Of a stretch of DNA of 33,139 nt, positions 7,080-16,002 are shown piece by piece. Under the pieces are notes generated by a model. The model had not been told where the DNA came from. It saw only the letters and a program-made list of their open reading frames with translations, and ran no database searches. Position 1 is the stretch's first letter; every line of letters starts with the position of its first letter. The DNA is taken from the NCBI GenBank assembly GCA_017470345.1, contig JAFUEP010000038.1, positions 1 through 33,139 of the forward strand. The letters are read 5' to 3'. The translations under genes were made by a program, and so were the position numbers. This stretch comes from Prevotella sp. Its GTDB lineage: Bacteria; Bacteroidota; Bacteroidia; Bacteroidales; Bacteroidaceae.

Positions 7080-8732
7080 TTATTCGGCTTCTCTGTGGGG
7101 CCTGACGATGAGGCAGTCGAGACGCAGGGTGCTGGAGTGGGTCGACGTCTGGTTGGTCCGCACGTTAGAGCGGATGGCCACCTTGACGGCTGCGTCGGCC
7201 AGACCGTAGGAGCAGGTCGGGAAGGTGTAGTTGCTGACCAGCTGGACGGTGTCGACGACGTCAGGACGGGTCGTGAGGTCCTTGTTGTAGATGCGGCGGG
7301 CCTCGCGGCCGTTCTGGTCGCTCCAGTAGAGGGTGGTGCGGACGATGTTGGGCCGGGTGGTCTCGGCCACGGCGAGCGTGTCGTAGGCCGTGGCAGGGAC
7401 GAAGACGGCATAGATGTCATAGCCGACGTTCGACAGGATGTTGGGAATCTTGTACTGCACGGTCACCTGAGCCGTGGCAGGGTCGGGCTGCACCTCGACA
7501 AACGTGTTTCCGGAGACCTTGCCATAGAACGGATTGGTCGAGACGACCTCGCGCACCACGAGGGGCTCGACGGCATTGATGATGGTGTCCTGCGACTGGA
7601 TGGCCTCGGCCTCGACCTTCACCGTCTGCAGGAAGGTCTCGTACTTCGAGATGCGGAAGTCACGGGCCTTGAGGACATGGCCGTTGCTGCAGACGATGTC
7701 GTCGGTGCCATAGAACACGCCGCCGGCGTCGAAGGGCCGGAAATAAGTGTAATAGGGATAGTCGTTGCCCATCAGGGCGCGCACCAGCGACGAGGGGGCA
7801 CTGGTCGACACGGCGGAGTCGCGGAAGGCAACGTCGGGATTGGTGGTTCGGCTGAAGATGGTGCCGCCAATGATGGCCTGACGGGTGCCGACGCGGAACA
7901 TGGAGTCGCGGCGGGCCACGTTGTTGGGATAGTTGAAGTAGGGCTCATACTCCGCCAGCAGCCGGCTCCACTCGTCGTTGGTGGGGCAGACCATCCAGTA
8001 GGTGCTGTCCTCAGAGTCAATGAGGCCAAAGGATTCGAGCAGGGGATTGATGAGCACCGACACGGAGTCGAGGTAGACGGTCTGGCCGTCGACAATCTCG
8101 CCGGGGACGCTCTTCGTCTCGTCGAACTCATAGACGCTGTAGGCATTGAGGAACTGATAGACGCTGTCGAGCTCGCTATCGTGACCAAGATACTCAAAGA
8201 CATTAGGGAAATAGTCGAGTTTGCGGTCGATGGTGAACAGCAGGCCGTTGTCGTAGAGGGCATTCGAGGAGAGCAGCTGCCGATTGCCCAGATGCGTGTG
8301 GGTGAGCACCTCATACTTGTTGTTCATCATTGTGATGGAGTCGAGTGTGAGCGACGACACGGGATGGCGATAGAGCGCGATGTGGTTCTGCAGGAACTGT
8401 CGCACGACGGTGTTGTCGTTCGGACGGGTGCCGGCTGACTGCTGACGCTTGAACTCGGCTATCAGACTGTCGGCCTCGGCAGCCGAGAAGGTGGCGTCGG
8501 TGGGTGCAAAGACCGAATAGGTCTGGCTGCCATCAAGCACGACGTCGTAGCCACAAGCCTTGACGACGCTGGCAAAATGGGTCAGGTCGCTCTGTGAGGA
8601 GATTGCCTGCCAGAGCGTGCCGTCGTTGACGGCGCTGGCGTCGTAGTGCTCGTTCCATTCGTCGGAGCATCCGGCGAGGGCCATGCCTGCCAGAAGGGCT
8701 GCGCTGATATGTTTAATATATTTGTAAATCAT
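7080..8732 (-). CDS. FAS1 (fasciclin) domain lipoprotein
   Basis: A 550-residue protein with a lipoprotein signal (LAGMALAGCSD, Cys22). It has FAS1-type repeats: the first (about 35-200) contains YSVFAPTDATF and ends in LLFTIDRKL, and a second, more divergent one (about 205-375) contains YWMVCPTNDEW and VCSNGHVLKA. The last 150 residues look like a beta-rich domain of unknown type, ending LRLDCLIVRPH. FAS1 domains usually mediate adhesion or protein-protein contact. Here the gene lies between another FAS1 lipoprotein and SusC, where surface ligand-binding proteins sit in Sus-type operons. A role as an accessory binding protein is inferred. Confidence 0.85.
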   Translation of the reverse strand: MIYKYIKHISAALLAGMALAGCSDEWNEHYDASAVNDGTLWQAISSQSDLTHFASVVKACGYDVVLDGSQTYSVFAPTDATFSAAEADSLIAEFKRQQSAGTRPNDNTVVRQFLQNHIALYRHPVSSLTLDSITMMNNKYEVLTHTHLGNRQLLSSNALYDNGLLFTIDRKLDYFPNVFEYLGHDSELDSVYQFLNAYSVYEFDETKSVPGEIVDGQTVYLDSVSVLINPLLESFGLIDSEDSTYWMVCPTNDEWSRLLAEYEPYFNYPNNVARRDSMFRVGTRQAIIGGTIFSRTTNPDVAFRDSAVSTSAPSSLVRALMGNDYPYYTYFRPFDAGGVFYGTDDIVCSNGHVLKARDFRISKYETFLQTVKVEAEAIQSQDTIINAVEPLVVREVVSTNPFYGKVSGNTFVEVQPDPATAQVTVQYKIPNILSNVGYDIYAVFVPATAYDTLAVAETTRPNIVRTTLYWSDQNGREARRIYNKDLTTRPDVVDTVQLVSNYTFPTCSYGLADAAVKVAIRSNVRTNQTSTHSSTLRLDCLIVRPHREAE

Positions 8733-8738
8733 ATAAAA

Positions 8739-8780
8739 ACTATAAACTATGAACTATGAACTATGAACTATGGACTGTTT
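8739..8780. repeat. 7-bp tandem array (ACTATGA)
   Basis: Six units, ACTATAA, ACTATGA three times, ACTATGG and ACTGTTT, fill the gap between two FAS1 genes and run into the stop codon of the upstream one (8781-8779). The same 7-mer recurs in frame at 23540-23567. Confidence 0.85.
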
Positions 8781-10821
8781 ACAGCATGCTTTCCATCTTG
8801 CCCTCGTCGGTCACGCCGTAGACGCTCTTGGGCACCAGTTCCAGATAGTCGAGCATGAACTCATTGTCGTTGCCCTGCTTGGTGGAGACGCAACGGATGC
8901 GCAGGTAGTGGTCCTCGTCGGGATTGATGTGGGTGGTGCAGATGACCATGCGGATGGTGTGAGGCTGGGTGGCAAAGACGACCTGGGTCGTGCCGCCCTG
9001 CGGGGCATAGTGATAGCCGCCGGCCGCACCGCGATAGTAGCCCTTGTTCTTCAAGACCTTCTGGTCGGTGGCCAGGTCGGTGAGCGACATGCTGTTGTAG
9101 TCGGCCTTCCAGTCGGCGCCGAGGATGGAGGCGTCGCTGAGCTGCTTGGTCATGTCGAGCGGGATGCCCTGCGGCTTGTCGTCGAAGTAGAACTGGGCGA
9201 CGCCGCGGGTGCCCTCGGCAGCGAAGCCTAAGCGGATCTGCCATTCGCCCTCATAGGGCACGGGGGGCAGCTTGAACGTGGCGTCGAAGTCGCCGAAGAG
9301 GTTCATCTCGTCGCCCTCGTAGCTGTCGTACCAGTCGTGGGGCCGGCGATAGACGAAGTGGCAGCCCTCGTTGAGGGTGACGCCCTTCAGATAGCCGTTG
9401 GGGAAGTAGTAGTTGCGACCGTACTTGCCCGTCTCGTCGTACTCGGGATCCTGCTGCTTCATGCCGCCGTTGCGCTCGTTGAGGCGGATGTCGTTGGTCA
9501 TCAGCTCAGGGAAGATGGTGGAGAAGTCCATGCGGATGCGGTCGTTGTCGACGATGTCGCGGGTGGTGAGGTCGAAGGCCAGGATGTCGTCGACGTAGAA
9601 GTAGCGCCCGTTCAGTGCATCCTGCTTATAGTCGGTCTCGACGTTGGCGAAGATGCGGGTGCCCACGACGTTGAAGTCGTCGTCGTAGCGGCGGTTGATG
9701 TAGCGCTGGCCCAAGATGCTGGGGCCGGCCCACTTGCGGACGGTCAGCCGCTCGAACTTCATCATCGTGTGGGGCAGCATCGTCTCGTACCAGTCGACGG
9801 GATTCATCACCGTGGTCAGGATGCCCACGTCCTTATAGGGCGTCAGGTAGTTCCAGCCCTTGACGTCGCGCGTCAGCACATGATAGGCCAGGAAGCGGAA
9901 GAGCGGATTCTTCGGATGCTTGATGTGTGCAAAGTCGTGATACTCGGCATCCTTGTCCTCGGGGTAGACGGCATCATATATTTTGCAGGCCTTGTCGTAG
10001 AGCCCGCGGACGGTGGTGATGCCATATTTCTCGCGCAGCAGCGAGTCGGTCGGCACGAAGAGGGTGTAGCCGGTGCGTTTCTCGTCGGGTGGCGAGGCCG
10101 TCTCCCGGTTCACGTGCGAGATGTACTTCCAGTGCTGCTCATAGGCAGTGGGGTCCCAGGTGGGGTCCTTATACTGATAGAACGAGTCGGCCAGCCCCGT
10201 CTGCACGTAGGCATCGACGTAGAGCGAGATGTTCGGGTTCTGCTTCATCACGTCGAGAATCATGCGGTTGCTGCTCTCGAGCACCTCGGTGATGGGCTGC
10301 ATGATGCCGTTCTCGACGGAGTCGTCCTGCAGGGCGAAGATGATGTGTGAGGTGCCGTTGAGGAAGACCACGGCGTTCTGCTCCTCGTCAACGCCATGGC
10401 TGACCTCGATGTAGCGGCGGTTCATGTTGGCCGTCGACAGCACGCCGTCGTCCATGTCGGCCGTGGTGTACATGTTCTTCACCAGATGTGTGCGGGCCAG
10501 GGTGTCGCAGTCGGCGACGCTCAGCTCGCTGACTGACGACAGGCCGCGCTTGGCCAGGTAGTTACGTACGGCCTCGTTGGTCGGCGGGAAACAGGTGTAG
10601 GCTCCGTAGGCCGCAAGCAGTTCCATCATGCCGGCCCGCTCGAGGATGGCCGTGAACTCGCTGAACTGCTCATGCCCATAGAGGTATTCGCTCATCATCT
10701 GCCCCTTGAACGTATAGAAGTTCGAGGAGTCGGGCTCGTCGGAGCAGGACGAAAGGGCCATCGCGAAGCCATAGCACACGGAGAGTGCCAGGAGGAAATA
10801 TTTCATCGGCTTGGTATTCAT
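8779..10821 (-). CDS. FAS1 (fasciclin) domain lipoprotein
   Basis: A 680-residue lipoprotein with signal ending MALSSCSDEP (Cys about 26); the start could also be Met6. The first FAS1 domain (about 38-240) contains YTCFPPTNEAV and HIIFALQDD. The second (about 245-430) contains YTLFVPTDSLL, FLAYHVLTRD and GRYFYVDDIL. Residues about 490-680 form a separate beta-rich domain (GEWQIRLGFAAEG, FMLDYLELVP), similar in type to the tail of the FAS1 protein at 7080-8732. It starts 20 bp after the first SusD gene. The molecular ligand is unknown. A surface-exposed binding role is inferred from the lipoprotein signal and the locus. Confidence 0.87.
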   Translation of the reverse strand: MNTKPMKYFLLALSVCYGFAMALSSCSDEPDSSNFYTFKGQMMSEYLYGHEQFSEFTAILERAGMMELLAAYGAYTCFPPTNEAVRNYLAKRGLSSVSELSVADCDTLARTHLVKNMYTTADMDDGVLSTANMNRRYIEVSHGVDEEQNAVVFLNGTSHIIFALQDDSVENGIMQPITEVLESSNRMILDVMKQNPNISLYVDAYVQTGLADSFYQYKDPTWDPTAYEQHWKYISHVNRETASPPDEKRTGYTLFVPTDSLLREKYGITTVRGLYDKACKIYDAVYPEDKDAEYHDFAHIKHPKNPLFRFLAYHVLTRDVKGWNYLTPYKDVGILTTVMNPVDWYETMLPHTMMKFERLTVRKWAGPSILGQRYINRRYDDDFNVVGTRIFANVETDYKQDALNGRYFYVDDILAFDLTTRDIVDNDRIRMDFSTIFPELMTNDIRLNERNGGMKQQDPEYDETGKYGRNYYFPNGYLKGVTLNEGCHFVYRRPHDWYDSYEGDEMNLFGDFDATFKLPPVPYEGEWQIRLGFAAEGTRGVAQFYFDDKPQGIPLDMTKQLSDASILGADWKADYNSMSLTDLATDQKVLKNKGYYRGAAGGYHYAPQGGTTQVVFATQPHTIRMVICTTHINPDEDHYLRIRCVSTKQGNDNEFMLDYLELVPKSVYGVTDEGKMESML

Positions 10822-10841
10822 AGATAGTTGTCTCCTTATAG

Positions 10842-12611
10842 TTATTTTGTTCGTTCAATGCTGCTGTTCTCGCCGCTGCCGAAGGCCGGGTTCTGAACAA
10901 GGTTCTTATTCACCTTCACCTCATCGTTATGGTAAGGCCAGAAGATGGACTCCATGCGCGAGAGCTTGCTCGAGAGGGCACCGCTGCCGCTGGAACCCTT
11001 GCGCGCCACCATACCCACCAGGTAGTTGGTGTTGCCGTCGCGGAGCGAGCGACGCACCAGGTCGTACCATCGCTTGCCCTCGAACATCAGCTCGCGCTGG
11101 CGCTCCTCCATGACGAGGGCCTGCATGAGCGGCTTGGTGGCATAGTTGGCGGCATCCAGGTCCTTGCTGCCCGAGGAGCAGTTGGAGCGCTTGCTGACGG
11201 TGTTGACGATGGCAAAGGCCTGATGGAGCAGCGAGTCGGACAGCTCGCGCCCCGAAGCGGTCGTGTCGGCGTCGTTGACCAGCTCGACCAGTGCCTCGGC
11301 CTTCATCAGCATGATGTCGGTCAGGCGGTAGAGGATCCAGTTGGCGTGGCAATAGTCCTTGGTGTAGAATCCGCCGTAGGCAGCCATGATGTCAGCCTTC
11401 GACAAGTCGACCATGGCCGACTCGCAGGCATATTTGTTGATGCCCGACAGGGTCTTCGAGCCGTTGACGGGCTGCAGGTTCTCATAGTAGCGGGTGTCGT
11501 ATTTGCTGAGGAAGACGCTGTAGACTTCGTCGGTGACGTCGGTGCAGAGGAAGTCGGCCGGGCGGGCCAGCCCGGGGAAGGTCTCGTCGTTGCCATACCT
11601 AGTGCTGACGGCACCGTTGGCCAGCATCTGGTCGTTGTCCTGATAGATGAGTTCGAAGATGCTCTCGCGGCTGTCGCCTTCGCCGAAGATCTCGCCGAAG
11701 GCGTTGCCGTAGTAGTTACCCGACGCCATGGCATCGCCGATGAGCGGATAGCCGTCGATCATCTGGTCGTTGCTGCTGATGACACCCGACATCTTGTCGA
11801 GCGTCTGCTGATAGTCGGCCGTCTTGGCATCGATGACCATGTCGGCATAGCGGATGGCGTTGGCATAGTCCTGCTTCCATAGATACATGTCGGCCAGCAT
11901 GGCGTGGATGGCGTCCTGGGTGATGCGGCCGTGCTGATAGCCCGTCTTGGTGAGGGGATACTTCCTGACGGCCTGGCCCTGAATGGCCTCCAAGTCGAGG
12001 ATCAGACTGTCGAGGACGTCCTTGAAGGGCGTGGCAGGCAGGTCCAGCTGCTGGTTGTCGTCGAGATAGGGCTGCGTGGTGTAGGGCACGTCGCGGAACG
12101 TACGTATCAGGTAGAAGTACATCAGGTCGCGGATGGCCGACACCTCGGCCACGGTGGCCTTCAGCTCGCTCTGCGTGTAGTTGGGGTCCTTGCCGGCCAC
12201 GGTGGGGGCATAGTACAGGACGGTGTTGCAGCGATTAATGATATTATAGAACTCGCCCCACTTGGTGAAGCCGTTGCTGGCGTTGAGATTCTCCTTGAAG
12301 ATGTTCGACAAGTCGATCTCGTTCTCCACGCCCGTGCCGCCGACGATATTGTCGGAGCGGAACTCGCCCCACACCATCATGCGCTCGACGACGGCCTGCG
12401 CCTGCATGCTGGAATAGCATCCGGCGACGATGTTCTCCACGTCGGCCTCCTCGTTCCAGAACTTGTCCAGCACGATGGTCTCCTGCGGGGTGATCTCCAG
12501 GAAGTCGGAGCATGAGCAAAGCGCGCCGATGCCGCTGACGAATAATAAACCATGAATAAGGGACAAGCCGTTTATCCACGTCTTACTTCTCTTTATCATC
12601 TTGGTAATCAT
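10842..12611 (-). CDS. SusD/RagB-family outer-membrane lipoprotein (pair 1)
   Basis: A 589-residue ligand-binding lipoprotein. I take the ATG at 12611 (MITKMIKRSK), because the 14 residues upstream overlap the intergenic gap and do not look like a signal peptide; the SusD of pair 2 also begins MITK. The lipobox is ALCSC (Cys34), followed by SDFLEITPQET, a classic SusD N-terminus. The C-terminal signature is ERQRELMFEGKRWYDLVR. It lies 28 bp after its SusC. The signal-peptide core (SLIHGLLFV) is encoded by a loosely 7-bp-periodic stretch. Confidence 0.94.
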   Translation of the reverse strand: MITKMIKRSKTWINGLSLIHGLLFVSGIGALCSCSDFLEITPQETIVLDKFWNEEADVENIVAGCYSSMQAQAVVERMMVWGEFRSDNIVGGTGVENEIDLSNIFKENLNASNGFTKWGEFYNIINRCNTVLYYAPTVAGKDPNYTQSELKATVAEVSAIRDLMYFYLIRTFRDVPYTTQPYLDDNQQLDLPATPFKDVLDSLILDLEAIQGQAVRKYPLTKTGYQHGRITQDAIHAMLADMYLWKQDYANAIRYADMVIDAKTADYQQTLDKMSGVISSNDQMIDGYPLIGDAMASGNYYGNAFGEIFGEGDSRESIFELIYQDNDQMLANGAVSTRYGNDETFPGLARPADFLCTDVTDEVYSVFLSKYDTRYYENLQPVNGSKTLSGINKYACESAMVDLSKADIMAAYGGFYTKDYCHANWILYRLTDIMLMKAEALVELVNDADTTASGRELSDSLLHQAFAIVNTVSKRSNCSSGSKDLDAANYATKPLMQALVMEERQRELMFEGKRWYDLVRRSLRDGNTNYLVGMVARKGSSGSGALSSKLSRMESIFWPYHNDEVKVNKNLVQNPAFGSGENSSIERTK

Positions 12612-12639
12612 AGTTACTCTTTCTTCAAAAACAGTCTGA

Positions 12640-15600
12640 TTAGAAGTCAACACTCACGCCCAGCGTATAGGACTTGGCACGCGGGGTCTGGCCGCCGTCG
12701 ACAGCGGCTCCGTAGCCACCGTAGGACACTTCCGGGTCGACACCCTTGTACTTGGTCAGGATGAAGAGGTTGTTGGCACTGGCATAGAAGCTCAGGCGGC
12801 TGATGCCCAGCGCTTTCTTGATGACCTTCGGGTCGAACGAGTAGGACAGCTGCATGTAGTTCAGCCGGAGGAACGAGCCGTCCTCGACGAAGCGGTCGCT
12901 GATGAGCGTGTTGTAGTTGGTCGAGCTGCCGTACATGGCGCGGGGGATGCTGGTCTGGTCGCCCTCCTTGCGCCATCGGTAGTTGACGGCCTTCGTCTGG
13001 TTGTTGTTGCTGATCATGGCCTCGCCGTCGAGCCGGGCCAGGTTGAGGATCTTGTTGCCCACGCGGTAGTTGAACTGCGTGTTGAGCTTCCACCGGGCGT
13101 AGTTCAGGGTGAAGCCGAAGCCACCCGTCAGCTTGGGCAGCGAACTGCCTAAGTAGACGATGTCGAGGGCGTTGATGTCGCCGTCGTTGTTGATGTCCTC
13201 ATAGATGGCGTCGCCCCCGTTGAAGAGGTAGTTCTTGCCGACGCCGTCGTGGGTGTAGTTGTACATCATGTGAACGGGATTGCCCTCGTCGTCGATGATG
13301 ACGTTGCCGTTCTTGTCGAAGGCAATAGGGGCCGTATGGCCGGCGGCGAGGAAGGCCTCGCGCTCCTGCGGCGTCATGTCCTGGAAGGTATCATACTGGT
13401 ATTCATAGACGCCCTTGTAGCGGAATCCGTAGATGGCGCCGAAGGGGTTGTGGAGCTGCACGCGCTGCAGCACCTCGCGGTTGCCGAAGTAGAACTCCGA
13501 GTTGAGGGCCGAGAGGACGGTCTCGTCCATCGACAGGATCTCGTTCTGGTTGTTGCCGAACGTCATGTTGATGTCGGCGTAGAACTTGCCCTTCTGGAAG
13601 ATGCGGTTGGTGTTCAGGTTGAGCTCCCAGCCGATGTTGCGCATGGAGCCGACGTTGCGATAGGCCAGTGTGTAGTAGCCCGTGCTCGAGGGGATGCTCA
13701 CGTCGCGCATCAGCATGTCGCGGCGCGTGGAGTGATACCACTCGGCCTGCAGCGTCAGTTTGTCGTCGAACAGACCCAGGTCGACACCGATGTCGTAGGT
13801 CGACGTCGTCTCCCAGCGCAGGTCGGTCAGGCGGATGTTGTCGGGCTGCATGGCGCCCATGTCCAGATAGCGCGTGCCCTGACTGTAGATACTTTCGTAG
13901 AGGTAGTCGCGGTCGGGCTGGTTGCCCACCCGGCCCCAGCTGGGACGCAGGGACAGCATCGAGAGCCACTTCTCCGTGCCCTTCATCCAGGGCTCGTCGA
14001 CGATGTTCCAGCGCAGCGACACGGCGGGGAAGTAGCCCCAGCGGCGCTCGGGACCGAACTTCGTGGTGCCGTCGGCACGCACGGAGAAGTCGAGCATATA
14101 GCGGCTCTTGTAGGCGTAGTGCGTCGAGAAGGTGTAGTACATTGATCGCCACTGGCTGAAGTTGGAGCTCATGCCCGTCACCTTGCCGCCGGCAAAGGGC
14201 GTGGTGATGCCGCCTGAGGGCAGCTTCGTGGCGTCGGTGCCCTGTCCGTTGGAGCTGCCCGACGTCAGTTCGAAGCGTCCCATGGCCATGAGCGAGTGGT
14301 CCTTGTTGGCGAAGTGGGGGATGAACGTCAGCGTCTGCTTGGTGTTGAAGGCGACGCTCTTCGTCGACCCCGTATAGGCATTGTTCACGCCGTTGTTCCA
14401 CGACACGGTGACCAGCTCCTTGGGATAGAACTTGTCGATATACTCGTTGAAGATGTTCATGTAGACGCGCCCCTGCCAGTTCAGCTGGTGGTGCTCCTCG
14501 TCCATGCCCAGCAGGCGGTAGTTCAGCTCGAACTCGGGCGTGATGTCGTAGGTGCGGTCGTCGAACTTGGCCAGATGGGCCGAGGCCACCGGGTTGACGT
14601 AGACGCGCTGGTCGTCCTTGAAGACGTCGGGGGCCGACTGCAGCATCGTGTAGTATTTATAGGTGTTCTCGCCCGTCACGGGGTCCTGCTCGTAGATGCT
14701 CATGTTGGGCATCTTGTGGTAGGCGATGGCCAGCAGGTCGTCGTAGTTCTTGTTGTTCTTCGTGTAGGTCATCGAGAAGTTGGTCGAGATCTTGATGCGG
14801 TCGCTGACGTAGTAGTCGAGGGCCACACGGGTGGAGAATCGGTTGAGCTTCTGCTTGATGACCGAACCCGTCTCGTGGTCGAAGCCGCCCGAGATGCGGA
14901 ACGTGGCCTTCTCGCCGCCGCCGGTCAGCGAGAGGTAGTGGTTCTGGCGCAGACCCCACTGCGTGACGGCGTCCACCCAGTCGGTGTTGTTGTTATACTG
15001 CTCGTATTCGGAGAACGTGGGGTCGTAGTTCAGCTCGCGGATGTTCGAGGCGTTGTCGTTCTGTTCGGGATTGAAGTAGGACTCCTTCAGCAGCATCGTG
15101 TAGTCATTGCCGTTGAGCATCTTGTAGCCCTCGGGCTGGTAGGTGCTGGTCAGTCGGAGCGAATAGGTCAGCTTCGGCGTGCCGCGCGAGCCGCGCTTCG
15201 TCGTGATCTCGATCACGCCGTTAGCGCCCTGCGAACCGTAGATGGCCGTGGCGGCAGCATCCTTCAGCACCGTGATCGAGGCGATGTCCTCGGGGTTGAC
15301 GTTCAGCAGCTGTGCGAACTGCTCGTCGTTGGCATTGGTCAGGTCGAAGTTGGTCATGTCCACATTCCACGTGTTGCCGTTGACGACGATGAGCGGGTTC
15401 GAGCTGGTCAGCGTGCTGATCGACGAGGCACCGCGCAGTCGCATGGTGGTGCCGGCGCCCAGGTTGCCCGAGACGGCCACGATGTCGAGGCCGGCGATGC
15501 GTCCCTGCAGGGCTTCGTCGACGGTCGTCAGGCCCAGGCCCTCAAACTCCTTCATGTCGATGGTCTGCGTGGCGAACGAGATCTCGCGCTCCGGGATGGG

Positions 15601-15987
15601 CAGTCCGCCGCTGTTCAGCTTCTTCTTGGCCGTGACGGTGACCTCCTTGATCTGCGTCTGCGAGGCGAGCTTGACGTTGAACGTCTCGCGGTTGATGGGC
15701 AGCGTCTGCGTACGGCAGCCCACATAGCTGAAGCGCACCTTGTCCTTCGGGTTGCGGATGGCCATGGAGAAGTGGCCGTTGACGTCGGTGACGGTGGCCT
15801 CGATGATACGTCCGCTGGCGTCGATCTCGCAGACCGAGGCCCCCATCAGCTCGCCCATCTCGTCGGTGACGGTGCCGTGGATGGCTTTGATTTGTGCGCT
15901 TGCAGCGCTAATGAACAACGTAGAATGGATGATGAACAGACTGACGATCCTGATCCATCTGCCTTGTAGTATTGCTTTTGTCTTCAT
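12640..15987 (-). CDS. SusC/RagA-family TonB-linked outer-membrane channel (pair 1)
   Basis: A 1115-residue TonB-dependent transporter. It has a signal peptide (about 1-31, ending ISAASAQ), a carboxypeptidase-regulatory-like domain (about 36-115, GTVTDEMGELMGASV), a plug (about 130-265) with LKDAAATAIYGSQGANGV, and a long barrel ending with an aromatic residue (GVSVDF). It pairs with the SusD starting 28 bp downstream and follows a FAS1 lipoprotein by 15 bp. Family length and motifs are intact. The imported ligand is not evident. Confidence 0.96.
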   Translation of the reverse strand: MKTKAILQGRWIRIVSLFIIHSTLFISAASAQIKAIHGTVTDEMGELMGASVCEIDASGRIIEATVTDVNGHFSMAIRNPKDKVRFSYVGCRTQTLPINRETFNVKLASQTQIKEVTVTAKKKLNSGGLPIPEREISFATQTIDMKEFEGLGLTTVDEALQGRIAGLDIVAVSGNLGAGTTMRLRGASSISTLTSSNPLIVVNGNTWNVDMTNFDLTNANDEQFAQLLNVNPEDIASITVLKDAAATAIYGSQGANGVIEITTKRGSRGTPKLTYSLRLTSTYQPEGYKMLNGNDYTMLLKESYFNPEQNDNASNIRELNYDPTFSEYEQYNNNTDWVDAVTQWGLRQNHYLSLTGGGEKATFRISGGFDHETGSVIKQKLNRFSTRVALDYYVSDRIKISTNFSMTYTKNNKNYDDLLAIAYHKMPNMSIYEQDPVTGENTYKYYTMLQSAPDVFKDDQRVYVNPVASAHLAKFDDRTYDITPEFELNYRLLGMDEEHHQLNWQGRVYMNIFNEYIDKFYPKELVTVSWNNGVNNAYTGSTKSVAFNTKQTLTFIPHFANKDHSLMAMGRFELTSGSSNGQGTDATKLPSGGITTPFAGGKVTGMSSNFSQWRSMYYTFSTHYAYKSRYMLDFSVRADGTTKFGPERRWGYFPAVSLRWNIVDEPWMKGTEKWLSMLSLRPSWGRVGNQPDRDYLYESIYSQGTRYLDMGAMQPDNIRLTDLRWETTSTYDIGVDLGLFDDKLTLQAEWYHSTRRDMLMRDVSIPSSTGYYTLAYRNVGSMRNIGWELNLNTNRIFQKGKFYADINMTFGNNQNEILSMDETVLSALNSEFYFGNREVLQRVQLHNPFGAIYGFRYKGVYEYQYDTFQDMTPQEREAFLAAGHTAPIAFDKNGNVIIDDEGNPVHMMYNYTHDGVGKNYLFNGGDAIYEDINNDGDINALDIVYLGSSLPKLTGGFGFTLNYARWKLNTQFNYRVGNKILNLARLDGEAMISNNNQTKAVNYRWRKEGDQTSIPRAMYGSSTNYNTLISDRFVEDGSFLRLNYMQLSYSFDPKVIKKALGISRLSFYASANNLFILTKYKGVDPEVSYGGYGAAVDGGQTPRAKSYTLGVSVDF

Positions 15988-16002
15988 TGCGTAGCTCCTT
16001 TA

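Noticed and set aside
8739-8780. 7-bp arrays as CRISPR repeats
   Set aside because: The units are only 7 bp, directly adjacent, with no spacers and no cas genes nearby.
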